DNA from: CAVVXX01 sp963707975
GTDB lineage: Bacteria > Pseudomonadota > Alphaproteobacteria > Micropepsales > Micropepsaceae
Length of the DNA: 64,000 nt
Direction of reading: 5' to 3'
NCBI GenBank assembly: GCA_963707975.1
Contig: OY970177.1
Location: 682,001 to 746,000, forward strand
The notes below the pieces were generated by a model. The model ran no database searches, was not told the origin of the DNA, and saw nothing but the letters and a program-made list of their open reading frames with translations. The position numbers were made by a program, and so were the translations under genes. This document shows, one piece after another, positions 35,156 to 43,519 of this stretch; the stretch's first letter is position 1, and every line of letters starts with the position of its first letter.

Positions 35156-36028
35156 TTACTGCATTGGAGTGTCCTGATCTAGCGGTGGCGGGAACGGGCT
35201 GAACACCATTGGCGCTGGTGGTCGATAGCCAAGCGATGAATGCGGTCTGATGGTGTTGTAGTGCTTTCGCCACTGCTCGATGATGACCTGGGCTTCCTTG
35301 AGGCTGTAGAAGATCTCACCGTTCAGCAGCTCGTCGCGCAGCTTTCCGTTAAAGGATTCGTTGTAGCCATTCTCCCAGGGACTTCCCGGCTCGATGTACA
35401 GGGTTTTGGCCCCTACCTGCGCCAGCCAGTTGCGCACGACCTTGGCGGTCATCTCAGGACCGTTGTCTGAGCGGATGTGCTGAGGCACGCCACGCACGAT
35501 CATCGCATCGGCCAGCACCTCGATGACGCCGAAGCTGTTGATCCGCCGCGCTACCTTGAGGGCCAAACACTCGCGCGTGAACTCGTCGATCAGCGTCAGC
35601 AGCCGCAGCTTGCGGCCATCATGCGTCCGGGCTTCGACGAAGTCGTAGGACCAGACGTGATTGCGCCGTTCCGGCCTTAGACGGACGCATGACCCATCAT
35701 TAAGCCAGAGACGGCCTCTAGGCTTCTGTTTTTTAGGTACCTTCAGCCCCTCACGGCGCCAAATGCGTTGGACTCGGTCACAGCCTACATCCCATCCCGC
35801 TTTCTCAAGCAGGGATTGGATCCGCCTATAACCATAGCGCCCATACTGAGACGCCAAGGCAATAACGGCCTGTGTCAACGCATCTTCATCGGCACGGATA
35901 ATCGTGGTGTAGCGCTGTGTCCCACGTGGTTGGCCGACGATCCGACAGGCTTGGCGTTCCGAGAGACCGTACTTGTCGCGAACCCTCGCAACCGCCTGCC
36001 GGCGCCGTTCGGGGCTTACAAGTTTCCC
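35156..36028 (-). CDS. IS3-family transposase OrfB
   Basis: OrfB carries the DDE integrase core: YDFVEART (first D), RSDNGPEMT (second D) and ENGYNESFNGKLRDE (E), with a HTH_21-like N-terminal segment (YGYRRIQSLLEKAG). The frame has no good independent start. It continues upstream to overlap orfA and is probably made as an OrfAB fusion by -1 frameshifting at the heptamer GGGAAAC (36022-36028, minus strand). The stop lies about 14 bp beyond the apparent inverted repeat, unusual for an intact IS3 element. Confidence 0.88.
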   Translation of the reverse strand, partial: GKLVSPERRRQAVARVRDKYGLSERQACRIVGQPRGTQRYTTIIRADEDALTQAVIALASQYGRYGYRRIQSLLEKAGWDVGCDRVQRIWRREGLKVPKKQKPRGRLWLNDGSCVRLRPERRNHVWSYDFVEARTHDGRKLRLLTLIDEFTRECLALKVARRINSFGVIEVLADAMIVRGVPQHIRSDNGPEMTAKVVRNWLAQVGAKTLYIEPGSPWENGYNESFNGKLRDELLNGEIFYSLKEAQVIIEQWRKHYNTIRPHSSLGYRPPAPMVFSPFPPPLDQDTPMQ

Positions 36029-36360
36029 GAGGAGATGTCCTTCAACACCTGTTTTTCGAGTGAGAGCTCTGCAACCAGGCGCTTAAGCCGGACATTCTCC
36101 TTCTCCAGCTCTTTCATCCGTTTCGCCTGATCCAAATCGAGCCCACCGTACTCCTTGCGCCAGCGGTAATAACTTTGTTGCGATATACCCGCTTCCCGGC
36201 ACGCAATCGGTGCCGCCTTTCCCTGCGCCATCCCCACTTCAATCTGGCGAAGCAGCGTCACAATCTGCTCCGCGCTGAACCTCTTTCTCGCCATGACCAA
36301 GCTCCTTTCTAAGACAGTTTCTCTCAATCCGCTTGGTACAAAAAGAGCCAGTCAGGTCAG
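35170..36360 (-). mobile_element. IS3-family insertion sequence
   Basis: The element runs from TGTCCTGATCTAG at 35170 to an inverted copy ending at 36360 (TGACCTGACTGG on the minus strand), imperfect terminal repeats of the TG...CA type. It carries orfA and orfB. No target-site duplication is visible (GAG on the left, GCT on the right), and the integrase 3' portion expected at its right edge is missing. The insertion was therefore followed by an adjacent deletion, or is a recombinant. Confidence 0.75.
36016..36294 (-). CDS. IS3-family transposase OrfA
   Basis: The 92-residue helix-turn-helix protein starts at MARKRFSAEQIV (36294), with AAAGGAG 7 bp upstream. ACREAGISQQSYYRWRKEYG is the DNA-binding helix-turn-helix, and MKELEKENVRLKRLVAELSL is the leucine-zipper coiled coil typical of IS3 OrfA. 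It ends just after the GGGAAAC slippery heptamer that permits OrfAB production. Confidence 0.88.
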   Translation of the reverse strand: MARKRFSAEQIVTLLRQIEVGMAQGKAAPIACREAGISQQSYYRWRKEYGGLDLDQAKRMKELEKENVRLKRLVAELSLEKQVLKDISSGNL

Positions 36361-36850
36361 CTTCATTGAGACAGAGCCTAAGCGCGTTGCGGTGCTGATA
36401 GAGGGTTTTGCGGGTTAAGCCTGGCTTCAGTGAAAGAATGTGGGTTTCGTACGCATTCCACTTTGCCGGACCAATGTCCTTAACATCGAATGAGCCAAAG
36501 AAAGGCAGCAAATCAGATTCCAGAAGAAGCTTGATTCCATTGGAGTACCTTTTGGATCGATCACCCCGCTCAACCTTAGCCTCAAGCTTCTTGAGCGCTA
36601 ACTGAGCGGCATCCTTTAACGTGTTGCGAAGCGTTGGTTTAAACAGCCCGAGGCGCTGTTCCGCGATGCGGTCCTGATACCACTCCTCTGCAGCTTTTAG
36701 TGCGGTAGCGGGATTTGAAAATCCCGTTGCTTTGCGGACGTAACGCCCTTTGTGGTGGAATCCGGCGAAATATTTGCCGCTATCTCTTTGGAATATATGT
36801 AGTGGTGAAAACTGAGGGTGTCTGAAATGCTCTTGTGTTGTTAAATCCAT
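36361..36850 (-). pseudogene. Truncated integrase of element 2
   Basis: The first 163 or so codons are almost identical to integrase 1 (differences such as FGAF to FGSF and LKPSL to LKPGL). After LRLCLNEA the frame runs into the IS3 end and stops at 36239. The whole catalytic domain is gone, so it cannot recombine DNA. If translated, its arm-binding domain could still bind the arm sites and compete with integrase 1, but this is speculation. Confidence 0.9.
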
Positions 36851-36967
36851 TAATCTCCTTTGGTTTTTGGTTTCAAATATGAAGCAACAAAACGGGTAGT
36901 GATCGGGTAGTGACGTTCGTCCATTACTTCATCTGTATTATAGCGTGGATATAAAACCGGACCAAAT

Positions 36968-37006
36968 ATTTTAAGTCCGTTGCGTCTACCATTCCGCCAC
37001 GGGGCC
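36968..37006. other. attR: right att core
   Basis: This third 39-bp copy of the tRNA-Leu 5' half is followed by backbone DNA. It marks the right end of the island and the position of the original 5' flank of the tRNA gene. Confidence 0.92.
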
Positions 37007-37013
37007 GTGGAAA

Positions 37014-37042
37014 GCTCAATCGCATGGGGGGAAGAACGTCAA
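37014..37042 (-). promoter_or_regulatory. Displaced native tRNA-Leu promoter
   Basis: On the minus strand TTGACG (37037-37042), a 17-bp spacer and TTGAGC (37014-37019) end 7 bp from the att core, the same geometry as the element-borne promoters. It now reads into a partial tRNA and cannot make tRNA-Leu. No gene is seen in 37007-37228. Confidence 0.55.
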
Positions 37043-37228
37043 GCTTGCCCTGCCCTTTCGTGAAGGAAGAACGAGGATAACTCTCGCGGCTGCCGCGAAA
37101 GCCGGACGCGGCCCAAATAAATTGCGCCACCCCCCTTGAAAGCGAGTCGCTCCATTCCTACCTGCTCCTATATCCTCCGCATTGGGACCTTGCGTGCGCG
37201 CAGGCGCAGAACCCGGCGTCATGCCTGT

Positions 37229-37259
37229 TAAAACGAAAACGGCGGCACTGGGGCCGCCG
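37229..37259 (-). terminator. Rho-independent terminator of the 37287 gene
   Basis: On the minus strand a GGCGGC/GCCGCC stem is followed by GTTTTCGTTTT. It lies about 28 bp after the stop of the small gene at 37287-37559. Confidence 0.65.
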
Positions 37260-37286
37260 CCTGGAAAAAAATAATATTGGAAAAAA

Positions 37287-37559
37287 TTAGCCCGCTATTC
37301 TTGCCTGCCACACCGGCCAGCAGGACGCATGGCCTTTCGCCTTCGCGTCGTTGTAGAGCTTCATCTGCGCGTCTTCGGCGTTGTCGCCGCGCGCCGTGGC
37401 GACGTAATCGTGGGTGCCTGCGCACCAGACATAGAATTGATGTGTGCCGGGGGCGAAGAAATCGACATCGCGGTTGGAAGCCATGGTGGTTGCAAACGCG
37501 ACACCCGCCGCCGCCAAAAGAATGCCGCCAATGATCGCTGCTACTACGCGCGTCGACAT
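37287..37559 (-). CDS. Small membrane-anchored or exported protein
   Basis: The 90-residue protein has an N-terminal hydrophobic segment (VVAAIIGGILLAAAGVAFA) that could be a signal peptide or anchor, and a short extracytoplasmic domain with two cysteines (VWCAGTHDYVATARGDNAED and ASCWPVWQ). Its high-GC codon use fits the backbone. I recognise no family. It is followed by a good terminator and is probably monocistronic. Confidence 0.6.
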   Translation of the reverse strand: MSTRVVAAIIGGILLAAAGVAFATTMASNRDVDFFAPGTHQFYVWCAGTHDYVATARGDNAEDAQMKLYNDAKAKGHASCWPVWQARIAG

Positions 37560-37685
37560 GCGTCGCTTTCTCTGAGCCTGTTTGCTGGCAGATGAGCGCT
37601 AATCGCGCGCTAAACCCAGCCCCCACAAGCCAGAAGAATACACCAACTCATAGAGAAATCACGCTGTTTTTCGCTTTTCCGGCTA

Positions 37686-38432
37686 TTAATCCAGCCTTTC
37701 GGGCTGGGCGCCCAGCTCGCGCAGCATGGCCTCGATTTCACTCGCTGCGGCTTCGACTAGGGCCTGCTCGCGCCCGCGCACTACCAAAGAAGACCTCACC
37801 TTGCCTTCGCCGAAAGCGGGGTAACTGCCAATGGAGACCTTGGGATGACGCTTCTGAATTTCGCCCAGTTGCAGCGCGAAGGCACCTTCGGGCAAAGGTG
37901 CGGCAATCGTGCGACTGGTCACCGGCGTCCCGGTTTTCAGCCTGGGTACCACATCCTCCAGCATCGCGCGCATGATGCCGGGCACACCCGCCAGCACGAA
38001 GACATTGCCGATCTGAAATCCCGGCGCGCCGGAAACCGAGTTTTTTACCAGGCTCGCGCCCTTTGGCATGCGCGCCATGCGGCGGCGCGCCTCGTTGAGC
38101 TCGCCTGGCGAAGCATAGCGCGCGAGCATCAAGGAAACTGCTTCCGCATTCTCCTCCAGCGCAATGCCGTATGCCTTGGCAATGGCCTCGGCGGTGATGT
38201 CGTCATGTGTGGGGCCGATGCCGCCGGTGGTGAAGACGTAAGAATAACGCTCGCGGAGCGCGTTCAGCGCCGCCACGATTTCGGCCTCTACATCGGGCAC
38301 GATGCGCACCTCGCAAAGATCGATGCCGAGCGGCGCCAGCGTGCGCGCGATATGAGTGACGTTCACGTCCTGGGTGCGGCCCGAGAGAATTTCGTCGCCG
38401 ATGACAAGGACGGCCGCGCTTAACTCTGCCAT
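37686..38432 (-). CDS. CinA-like molybdopterin-binding domain protein
   Basis: The 248-residue protein is the MoaB/Mog-like (MoCF) domain of the CinA family without the C-terminal nicotinamide-nucleotide amidase. AAVLVIGDEILSGRTQDVN is at residues 6-24 and FTTGGIGPTHDDITAEAIAK near 67-86. Stand-alone forms are common in alphaproteobacteria, and in CinA this domain is linked to ADP-ribose pyrophosphatase activity. The actual substrate here is unknown. It is divergent from map. Confidence 0.87.
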   Translation of the reverse strand: MAELSAAVLVIGDEILSGRTQDVNVTHIARTLAPLGIDLCEVRIVPDVEAEIVAALNALRERYSYVFTTGGIGPTHDDITAEAIAKAYGIALEENAEAVSLMLARYASPGELNEARRRMARMPKGASLVKNSVSGAPGFQIGNVFVLAGVPGIMRAMLEDVVPRLKTGTPVTSRTIAAPLPEGAFALQLGEIQKRHPKVSIGSYPAFGEGKVRSSLVVRGREQALVEAAASEIEAMLRELGAQPERLD

Positions 38433-38532
38433 GGGCGCTCTCCTGCGGGATTTCAGGGCCGGGCGCGCCCTTGACGCTGGCGCGCCCCGCTCACCAAGTG
38501 TAAAGGTGATTTAGCAGAATGTATGACCGGAA

Positions 38533-39375
38533 ATGACCCAGTCCAGCCTGATGCCTGAAGCCGATGTGATCGAGGCCGCGCGCCGCTCCGCGCTGGGCGT
38601 GACAGTGCATGGGCCGGAGGATTTCGCTGGCATGCGCAAGGCGGGGCGCTTGGCCGCCGAAGTGCTCGACCTCATGGTGCCCGAAGTGAACCCCGGCGTC
38701 ACCACCGAAGCGCTCGACAAGCTTGCCTTCGAATATGTGATGGATCATGGCGCCATTCCCGCCTGCGTCGGCTATCGCGGCTATCGCCACACGCTTTGCA
38801 CCTCGCTCAACCATGTCGTCTGTCACGGCATTCCGGGGAACCGCGCGCTCAAAGAGGGCGACATCATCAATATCGACGTGACCGTGATCGTGGATGGCTG
38901 GCATGGCGACACCAGCCGCATGTATTACGCGGGCGAGCCCAAGCGCAAAGCCCAGCGCCTGGTCGAGACGACATATGACTCCATGATGCGGGGAATTGCC
39001 GCGGTGAAGCCCGGCGCCACCACCGGCGATATCGGCCACGCCATCCAGTCTTATGCCGAAGACGAACAGCACTGCGCGGTCGTGCGCGATTTCTGCGGCC
39101 ATGGTCTCGGCCGCGTCTTCCACGGCCTGCCCAACATCGTGCATTATGGGCACGCCGGTCAGGGCATTGGGCTCAAGCCCGGCATGTTCTTTACCGTGGA
39201 GCCGATGATCAATCTCGGCGGCTATGCGGTGAAGGTCCTGAACGATGGCTGGACGGCGGTGACGCGCGACCGTTCGCTGTCGGCGCAATTCGAGCACAGT
39301 GTCGGCGTGACGCCAGATGGCTTTGAAATCTTCACCCTCTCGCCCAAAGGCTGGCACCATCCGCCCTACCAGTGA
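38533..39375 (+). CDS. map: Methionine aminopeptidase type I
   Basis: This 280-residue enzyme removes the initiator methionine from new proteins. The metal ligands are visible in order: DVTVIVDGWHGDTSRMYY (two aspartates), FCGHGLGRVFHGLPNI (histidine), FFTVEPMINL (glutamate) and AQFEHSVGVT (glutamate). A 35-residue N-terminal extension precedes GMRKAGRLAAEVLDL. The 3' end overlaps the start of radC by about 59 bp. Confidence 0.96.
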   Translation: MTQSSLMPEADVIEAARRSALGVTVHGPEDFAGMRKAGRLAAEVLDLMVPEVNPGVTTEALDKLAFEYVMDHGAIPACVGYRGYRHTLCTSLNHVVCHGIPGNRALKEGDIINIDVTVIVDGWHGDTSRMYYAGEPKRKAQRLVETTYDSMMRGIAAVKPGATTGDIGHAIQSYAEDEQHCAVVRDFCGHGLGRVFHGLPNIVHYGHAGQGIGLKPGMFFTVEPMINLGGYAVKVLNDGWTAVTRDRSLSAQFEHSVGVTPDGFEIFTLSPKGWHHPPYQ

Positions 39376-40057
39376 GGAGGATGGCGGCCCGCATTACCTG
39401 GCGCACCGCAGCCGCCTGCGCGCGCGTTTCCTCGCGGGCGGAGCCGGCGCCATGGCCGATTACGAGCTTCTTGAGCTGGTGCTGTTCGGCCCCATTCCGC
39501 GCCGCGATGTGAAGCCGCTGGCGAAGGAACTCATCCGCCGCTTCGGCAGCTTCGGCGAAGTGATCGCAGCTTCGCCCCAGCGCCTTGCAGAAGTGGACGG
39601 CGTGGGCGAGGCGGTGATAGCAGCGCTGAAAATAGTGGAAGCGGCCGCCCTCCGGCTTTCAAAAGCGAAAATGCTTGGCCGGCCCGCGCTGTCATCATGG
39701 GAAGCGGTGCTCGATTATTGCGCGGCCGCGATGGCGCGCGCCGAAACCGAGCAATTCCGCATCCTCTTCCTCGACCGCAAAAACACGCTGATCGCCGAAG
39801 AGGTGCACCAGCGAGGCACGGTCGACCACACGCCGGTCTATGCCCGCGAAGTGGTCAAGCGCGCGTTGGAACTGGGGACTTCCGCCATAATCCTGGTTCA
39901 TAATCACCCGAGCGGCGATCCCACGCCTTTCCGCACCGATATCGCCATGACCCGGGAAATTGTGGCCGCCGCCAAGGCGCTTCATATCGACGTGCACGAT
40001 CATCTGGTGGTGGGCCGGGGCGGCCACGCCAGTTTTAAGGCGTTAGGCCTGCTATAA
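39317..40057 (+). CDS. radC: RadC-family JAB domain protein
   Basis: The 246-residue protein has a helix-hairpin-helix N-terminal part (LAEVDGVGEAVIAALKI near residue 95) and a JAB/MPN metalloprotease-like domain with HNHPSGDPTPFRTD near residue 195, the zinc-site histidines and aspartate. RadC was once called a DNA repair protein, but its biochemical role is unsettled. The start overlaps map by 59 bp. No alternative start exists in this frame before the conserved PHYLAHRSRLRARF block. Confidence 0.92.
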   Translation: MALKSSPSRPKAGTIRPTSEEDGGPHYLAHRSRLRARFLAGGAGAMADYELLELVLFGPIPRRDVKPLAKELIRRFGSFGEVIAASPQRLAEVDGVGEAVIAALKIVEAAALRLSKAKMLGRPALSSWEAVLDYCAAAMARAETEQFRILFLDRKNTLIAEEVHQRGTVDHTPVYAREVVKRALELGTSAIILVHNHPSGDPTPFRTDIAMTREIVAAAKALHIDVHDHLVVGRGGHASFKALGLL

Positions 40058-40167
40058 ACCTAGATTATAAACCTAGAATGAGGGCGTGGAATTCGCGGGC
40101 AGTTTACGCCGCACCCCTGCCCTGCCTTTTCCAATTTCTGTATTGTGCAGGCCTTCGGGGGAGGTCA

Positions 40168-41073
40168 GTGAAAATGCTGCGCTACGCGCTTCGCCGCGCC
40201 GCGTTGTTGGCCGCGAGCCTGGTGGGCGCGGCGCTGTTTGCTGCCGCGGTTGTCTCGCTGGGCGAGCCGGGGGCGACGGCGAGTGCGGGCACGTTCATCG
40301 GCGCGTTGCTTGCCAAGGCGCCCGGCGCCTTCGTGTTCGATCTCGGCCGGAGCACGATTTCGGGGCTTGCCGCCGCGACCGACGCGGCACCCGCGTTCGT
40401 GGCAAGCCTTGAGCTTCTCATTGTCGGCACGCTCATCGCCATCATTGTCGGCGTGCCACTTGGCATGGCGCTGGCGAGTTCCGATACGCGAATGATCGTG
40501 GCGCCCGGTGTGCAGCTGGCGGGATCGTTGCCGGTGTTCTGCGCGGCCTTGTTGATTGGCTTTATCTTTGCCCCGCTGATGCCCGCCAATGATGGAACCT
40601 TAGCGCCATCGCTCTTCGCTGCCTTCGGCGCGCATGACAGCGATGCGCTGTCCGCCGCCCTGCTCGCCATCGCGCCCGCAGGGATGACGGTGGGGCTCGC
40701 CGGCGCGGGCGCGGTGGCGCTGTCGTGGCGCAACGCGCTCGATGTAGCGGCGGCCGAACAATACCGCGACGGGTTACGGCGCTTAGGCCTCAGCGATCTT
40801 GAAATTTTCAATTTTTATGTCGCGCGGCACGCATTGGCGCTGACCTTGCACAATCTTCCCGATATTTTACTCGCGCTGTTTGCCGCAGCGGCCGTAGCGG
40901 AATGGACATTCGCGCGAGAGGGCGCTGGCGCTGCATTCATTCACGCGGTCGCGCTCGAAGATTGGCCGGTCGCAGCGATCATACTTTTTGTCATCGCCAT
41001 TATCCGATCGGCAGCAGATTTCGCAGGCCCGCTTGCGGCGCATGCGCTGATCGGTGACGAGGCCGCGCCATGA
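40168..41073 (+). CDS. ABC transporter permease, DppB-like
   Basis: The first of three overlapping genes, it encodes a polytopic permease of about 300 residues related to oligopeptide DppB proteins, with about six helices and a cytoplasmic EAA-like loop (EQYRDGLRRLGLSDLEIFNF). GGGGAGG lies before the GTG at 40168 and the ATG at 40174. Either could be the start; the longer frame from 40078 is less likely. The periplasmic loops seem shortened compared with DppB. It overlaps the next permease by 4 bp. Confidence 0.78.
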   Translation: MKMLRYALRRAALLAASLVGAALFAAAVVSLGEPGATASAGTFIGALLAKAPGAFVFDLGRSTISGLAAATDAAPAFVASLELLIVGTLIAIIVGVPLGMALASSDTRMIVAPGVQLAGSLPVFCAALLIGFIFAPLMPANDGTLAPSLFAAFGAHDSDALSAALLAIAPAGMTVGLAGAGAVALSWRNALDVAAAEQYRDGLRRLGLSDLEIFNFYVARHALALTLHNLPDILLALFAAAAVAEWTFAREGAGAAFIHAVALEDWPVAAIILFVIAIIRSAADFAGPLAAHALIGDEAAP

Positions 41074-41900
41074 CGATGATCGAAGCTGCGCTTCCTGCGG
41101 CCAAAGAATTTCCCTGGCGTAAGGCGGTTGGTATTTTCGGCTTGATAGGCCTTGCGGTATTCGCTTTTCTTGGCATCGCCAGCCGTTTCATTGCGCCCTT
41201 CGACCCTGGCGCGCTCAATACCGGGCTGGCCGTGATGCTGCCGTCGGCGCCTCATTTCTTTGGCACCGATACGTTGGGCCGCGACGTGTGGAGCGAGACG
41301 CTTTATGGTCTCACTATTACCATGAGCGACGCCGGAATCGGTTTCATCGTGGCGCTTGGCGCGGGCACCGCGCTTGGCTTTCTTGCCGGCCATTGGCTGG
41401 GACGCGCGGGTCTCGTTGTGCGGGTGGGCGTGGGCGTGCTTGTGTCGATTCCGGCCTTGCTGCTGGCCATTCTGTTTTCAGCGCTGATCGGCCAGGGCTT
41501 TGCCGCCATCGCCGCCGGACTGGCGGCGGCGCCGGCATCGTATGCACGGGCTTACGACCGCGCGCGCGCCAATCTCGCGGCGCCCTATGTCGCATTCGCG
41601 CGCGCGACCGGCGTAGGCGAGTTCACGCTGTTCCAGCGCGATTTGATGTCCGAGATACGCGACAGCCTGGTGCCGATCGCGGCGCGCGCTTTTGCCGCCG
41701 TGACCATCACGCTTGCCACCATGAGTTTCTTCGGCTTCGGCGCGATTGCGCCGGTCCGCGATTTGGGGCTCATGATCGCGGCAAGCCAAACGGCGCTGCC
41801 CGCTGCCTGGTGGACAGCGCTTTTCCCCGCGGCAGCGCTTGCGCTGCTAATTCTTTTTGCGCGCCTGGCGGCTGGGCTGGCGGGAGGCGAACGGCCATGA
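41070..41900 (+). CDS. ABC transporter permease, DppC-like
   Basis: The 276-residue protein is the second permease. It has the DppC-type N-terminal helix, the motif HFFGTDTLGRDVWSETLYG near residue 63, typical of OppC/DppC, and an EAA-like loop (APYVAFARATGVGEFTLFQR near 170). It overlaps both neighbours by 4 bp, so the three genes are coupled. No substrate-binding protein gene is near. Confidence 0.85.
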   Translation: MTMIEAALPAAKEFPWRKAVGIFGLIGLAVFAFLGIASRFIAPFDPGALNTGLAVMLPSAPHFFGTDTLGRDVWSETLYGLTITMSDAGIGFIVALGAGTALGFLAGHWLGRAGLVVRVGVGVLVSIPALLLAILFSALIGQGFAAIAAGLAAAPASYARAYDRARANLAAPYVAFARATGVGEFTLFQRDLMSEIRDSLVPIAARAFAAVTITLATMSFFGFGAIAPVRDLGLMIAASQTALPAAWWTALFPAAALALLILFARLAAGLAGGERP

Positions 41901-43480
41901 GCGACGAAGCACCTGCCACCATTTTTGAAGCGGATGATTTGAGCGTTCTGTCGCCGGGCGCGGGCCGTACTCTGCTTTCCAATCTATCGCTGCAAATGAA
42001 GGCGGGCGAAATCCTGACCGTGCTCGGCCGCAAGGACAGCGGCCGCGAGACGCTTCGCGATGTGCTGGCGCAATTGCTGCCTTCCGATGCTGTAATCAGC
42101 GGCAAGCTGCTCTTGGGCGAGCGTATCAACGGCAAATTGCCGCGCTTTGCCTATCTGGCGAGCCCATCGCTGCCGGCGCTGTCGCCACATGCGCCGGCGG
42201 CCGAGCAGCTTGTCCGTGTGCTGGCGCGCCGCACGCGCCTCACGCGCTCGGGCGCGGAGGCCGATCTTGCGCTGGCGCTGGGGCGGCTTGCCGGCGCGCC
42301 CAGTTTCGAGCGGCTGCAGGCGCGGCCGTCGGCGTTGAGCAAGCGTGAACGCGCGCTCGCCTATTTCACGCTGGCGTTGGCGCAAACGCCAGATGCGGTC
42401 TTGGCGGACGACATGGTGGCGGGGCTTGACCCGCCCGAAGCGGAAGATCTGCTGGCGCTGCTGCTCAAGGAACGCGAGCGTTATGGCTTTGCGCTTATTT
42501 ATTTCACCGGCGATCCGCAAATTCCTCTGCGGTTGGGTGGGCGCGTGGCCGTGCTGCGTGACGGCAATCTGGTCGAGGAAGGCCCCGTTGAGCGCCTGTC
42601 GAGCCCGCGCGCGCATGCCTTTACGCAAGCTCTGTTCCAAGCCGTGCCGCGCTTGGGCAGCTCGGAAGCGCCGAGGGCGAGCCCACGTTCCGAGCCGCTG
42701 TTACAGGTGCGTAGCCTTGTCTTCGACAAGCCGAAGGACCGCAATGCCCGCATGCCGGAAGGCCTCACCTTCGATCTCCGCCGCGGCGCCAGCATGGCGC
42801 TGGTGGGCGAACAGGGTTCCGGCCGGCGCGATATCGTGCGCGCGGTGCTGGGGCTGATACCCCTTTATCATGGCCGCATCATTTTCGAATCCGTCGATCT
42901 TGGGATTCTCTCGCCCGAAATGCGCGCAATGCTGCGCAGGCGCGTGGCATTCATTACCGGCGATCAAAATGCGCTCGATCCGCGCTTGACCGTTTACGAA
43001 ACAGTAAGCGAGCCTGTGCGTGCGCATTTCGACCTTGGAGACGAGGAAAACCGTCGCGCGGCGGAAACGATGCTGAAGCGCGTGGGGCTTGGCGACATGC
43101 CGCCCCGCAAGCGGATTGCGGAACTGAGCATACTTGACCAGCGCCGCCTGCAAATTGCGCGTGCGCTTGCGGGCGGCCCGCATCTTGTCGTGTTGCACGA
43201 GCCGCTCGCCGGGCTCGATGCTTTGGGCCAGGCCCTCGTGCTCGATTTGCTCAAGGAATTCCGCCGCCAGGAAGGCGCGGCCACTATTGTGATCACTGCG
43301 AATTTTGCCGTTGCCGAGGCGCTGGCCGAGGAAATCTTCATTGTCCGCAACCGCGAGATCATCGAGCGCGGACCCGTGACCGAGCTCTTGCGCGTGCCCA
43401 AGGAGGCATATACCGCGGCGTTGATCGCCGCGGTTTCGCCGCAAAGGGCCAGCCTTTCGCCGGGAACCCCGGAAGGCTAG
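41897..43480 (+). CDS. Double ABC ATPase with degenerate catalytic motifs
   Basis: The 527-residue protein, starting at ATG 41897 (MSDEAPATIFEADDL), is two ABC domains in one chain, the layout of fused DppD-DppF. The motifs are abnormal. Walker A reads GRKDSGRET and GEQGSGRRD, so the lysine is arginine in both. Walker B reads VLADDMVAGLD and VVLHEPLAGLD. The signatures read LSKRERALAY and LSILDQRRLQ instead of LSGGQ, and the switch histidines are missing. The frame is intact and GC content is normal for the backbone, so this is not recent decay. ATP hydrolysis may be weak or absent. Confidence 0.8.
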   Translation: MSDEAPATIFEADDLSVLSPGAGRTLLSNLSLQMKAGEILTVLGRKDSGRETLRDVLAQLLPSDAVISGKLLLGERINGKLPRFAYLASPSLPALSPHAPAAEQLVRVLARRTRLTRSGAEADLALALGRLAGAPSFERLQARPSALSKRERALAYFTLALAQTPDAVLADDMVAGLDPPEAEDLLALLLKERERYGFALIYFTGDPQIPLRLGGRVAVLRDGNLVEEGPVERLSSPRAHAFTQALFQAVPRLGSSEAPRASPRSEPLLQVRSLVFDKPKDRNARMPEGLTFDLRRGASMALVGEQGSGRRDIVRAVLGLIPLYHGRIIFESVDLGILSPEMRAMLRRRVAFITGDQNALDPRLTVYETVSEPVRAHFDLGDEENRRAAETMLKRVGLGDMPPRKRIAELSILDQRRLQIARALAGGPHLVVLHEPLAGLDALGQALVLDLLKEFRRQEGAATIVITANFAVAEALAEEIFIVRNREIIERGPVTELLRVPKEAYTAALIAAVSPQRASLSPGTPEG

Positions 43481-43519
43481 AAGGGGTTCACAGGAAGCCA
43501 CCCCCTCCTGGAGTCCGCC

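Larger units (their letters stand above)
33007..36967. mobile_element. Integrative element 2, about 4 kb, defective
   Basis: Bounded by att cores at 32968 and 36968, it shares about 100 bp of left end with element 1 (33007-33106 versus 12921-13020) and 646 bp of right end. It retains three cargo genes and an IS3-family copy, but its integrase is truncated. It could be moved only in trans by the element 1 integrase. Confidence 0.82.

Noticed and set aside
36239..36850. A distinct 203-residue integrase-like protein
   Set aside because: The first 163 or so residues are element integrase and the rest is read-in from the end of the IS, so it is a truncated gene.
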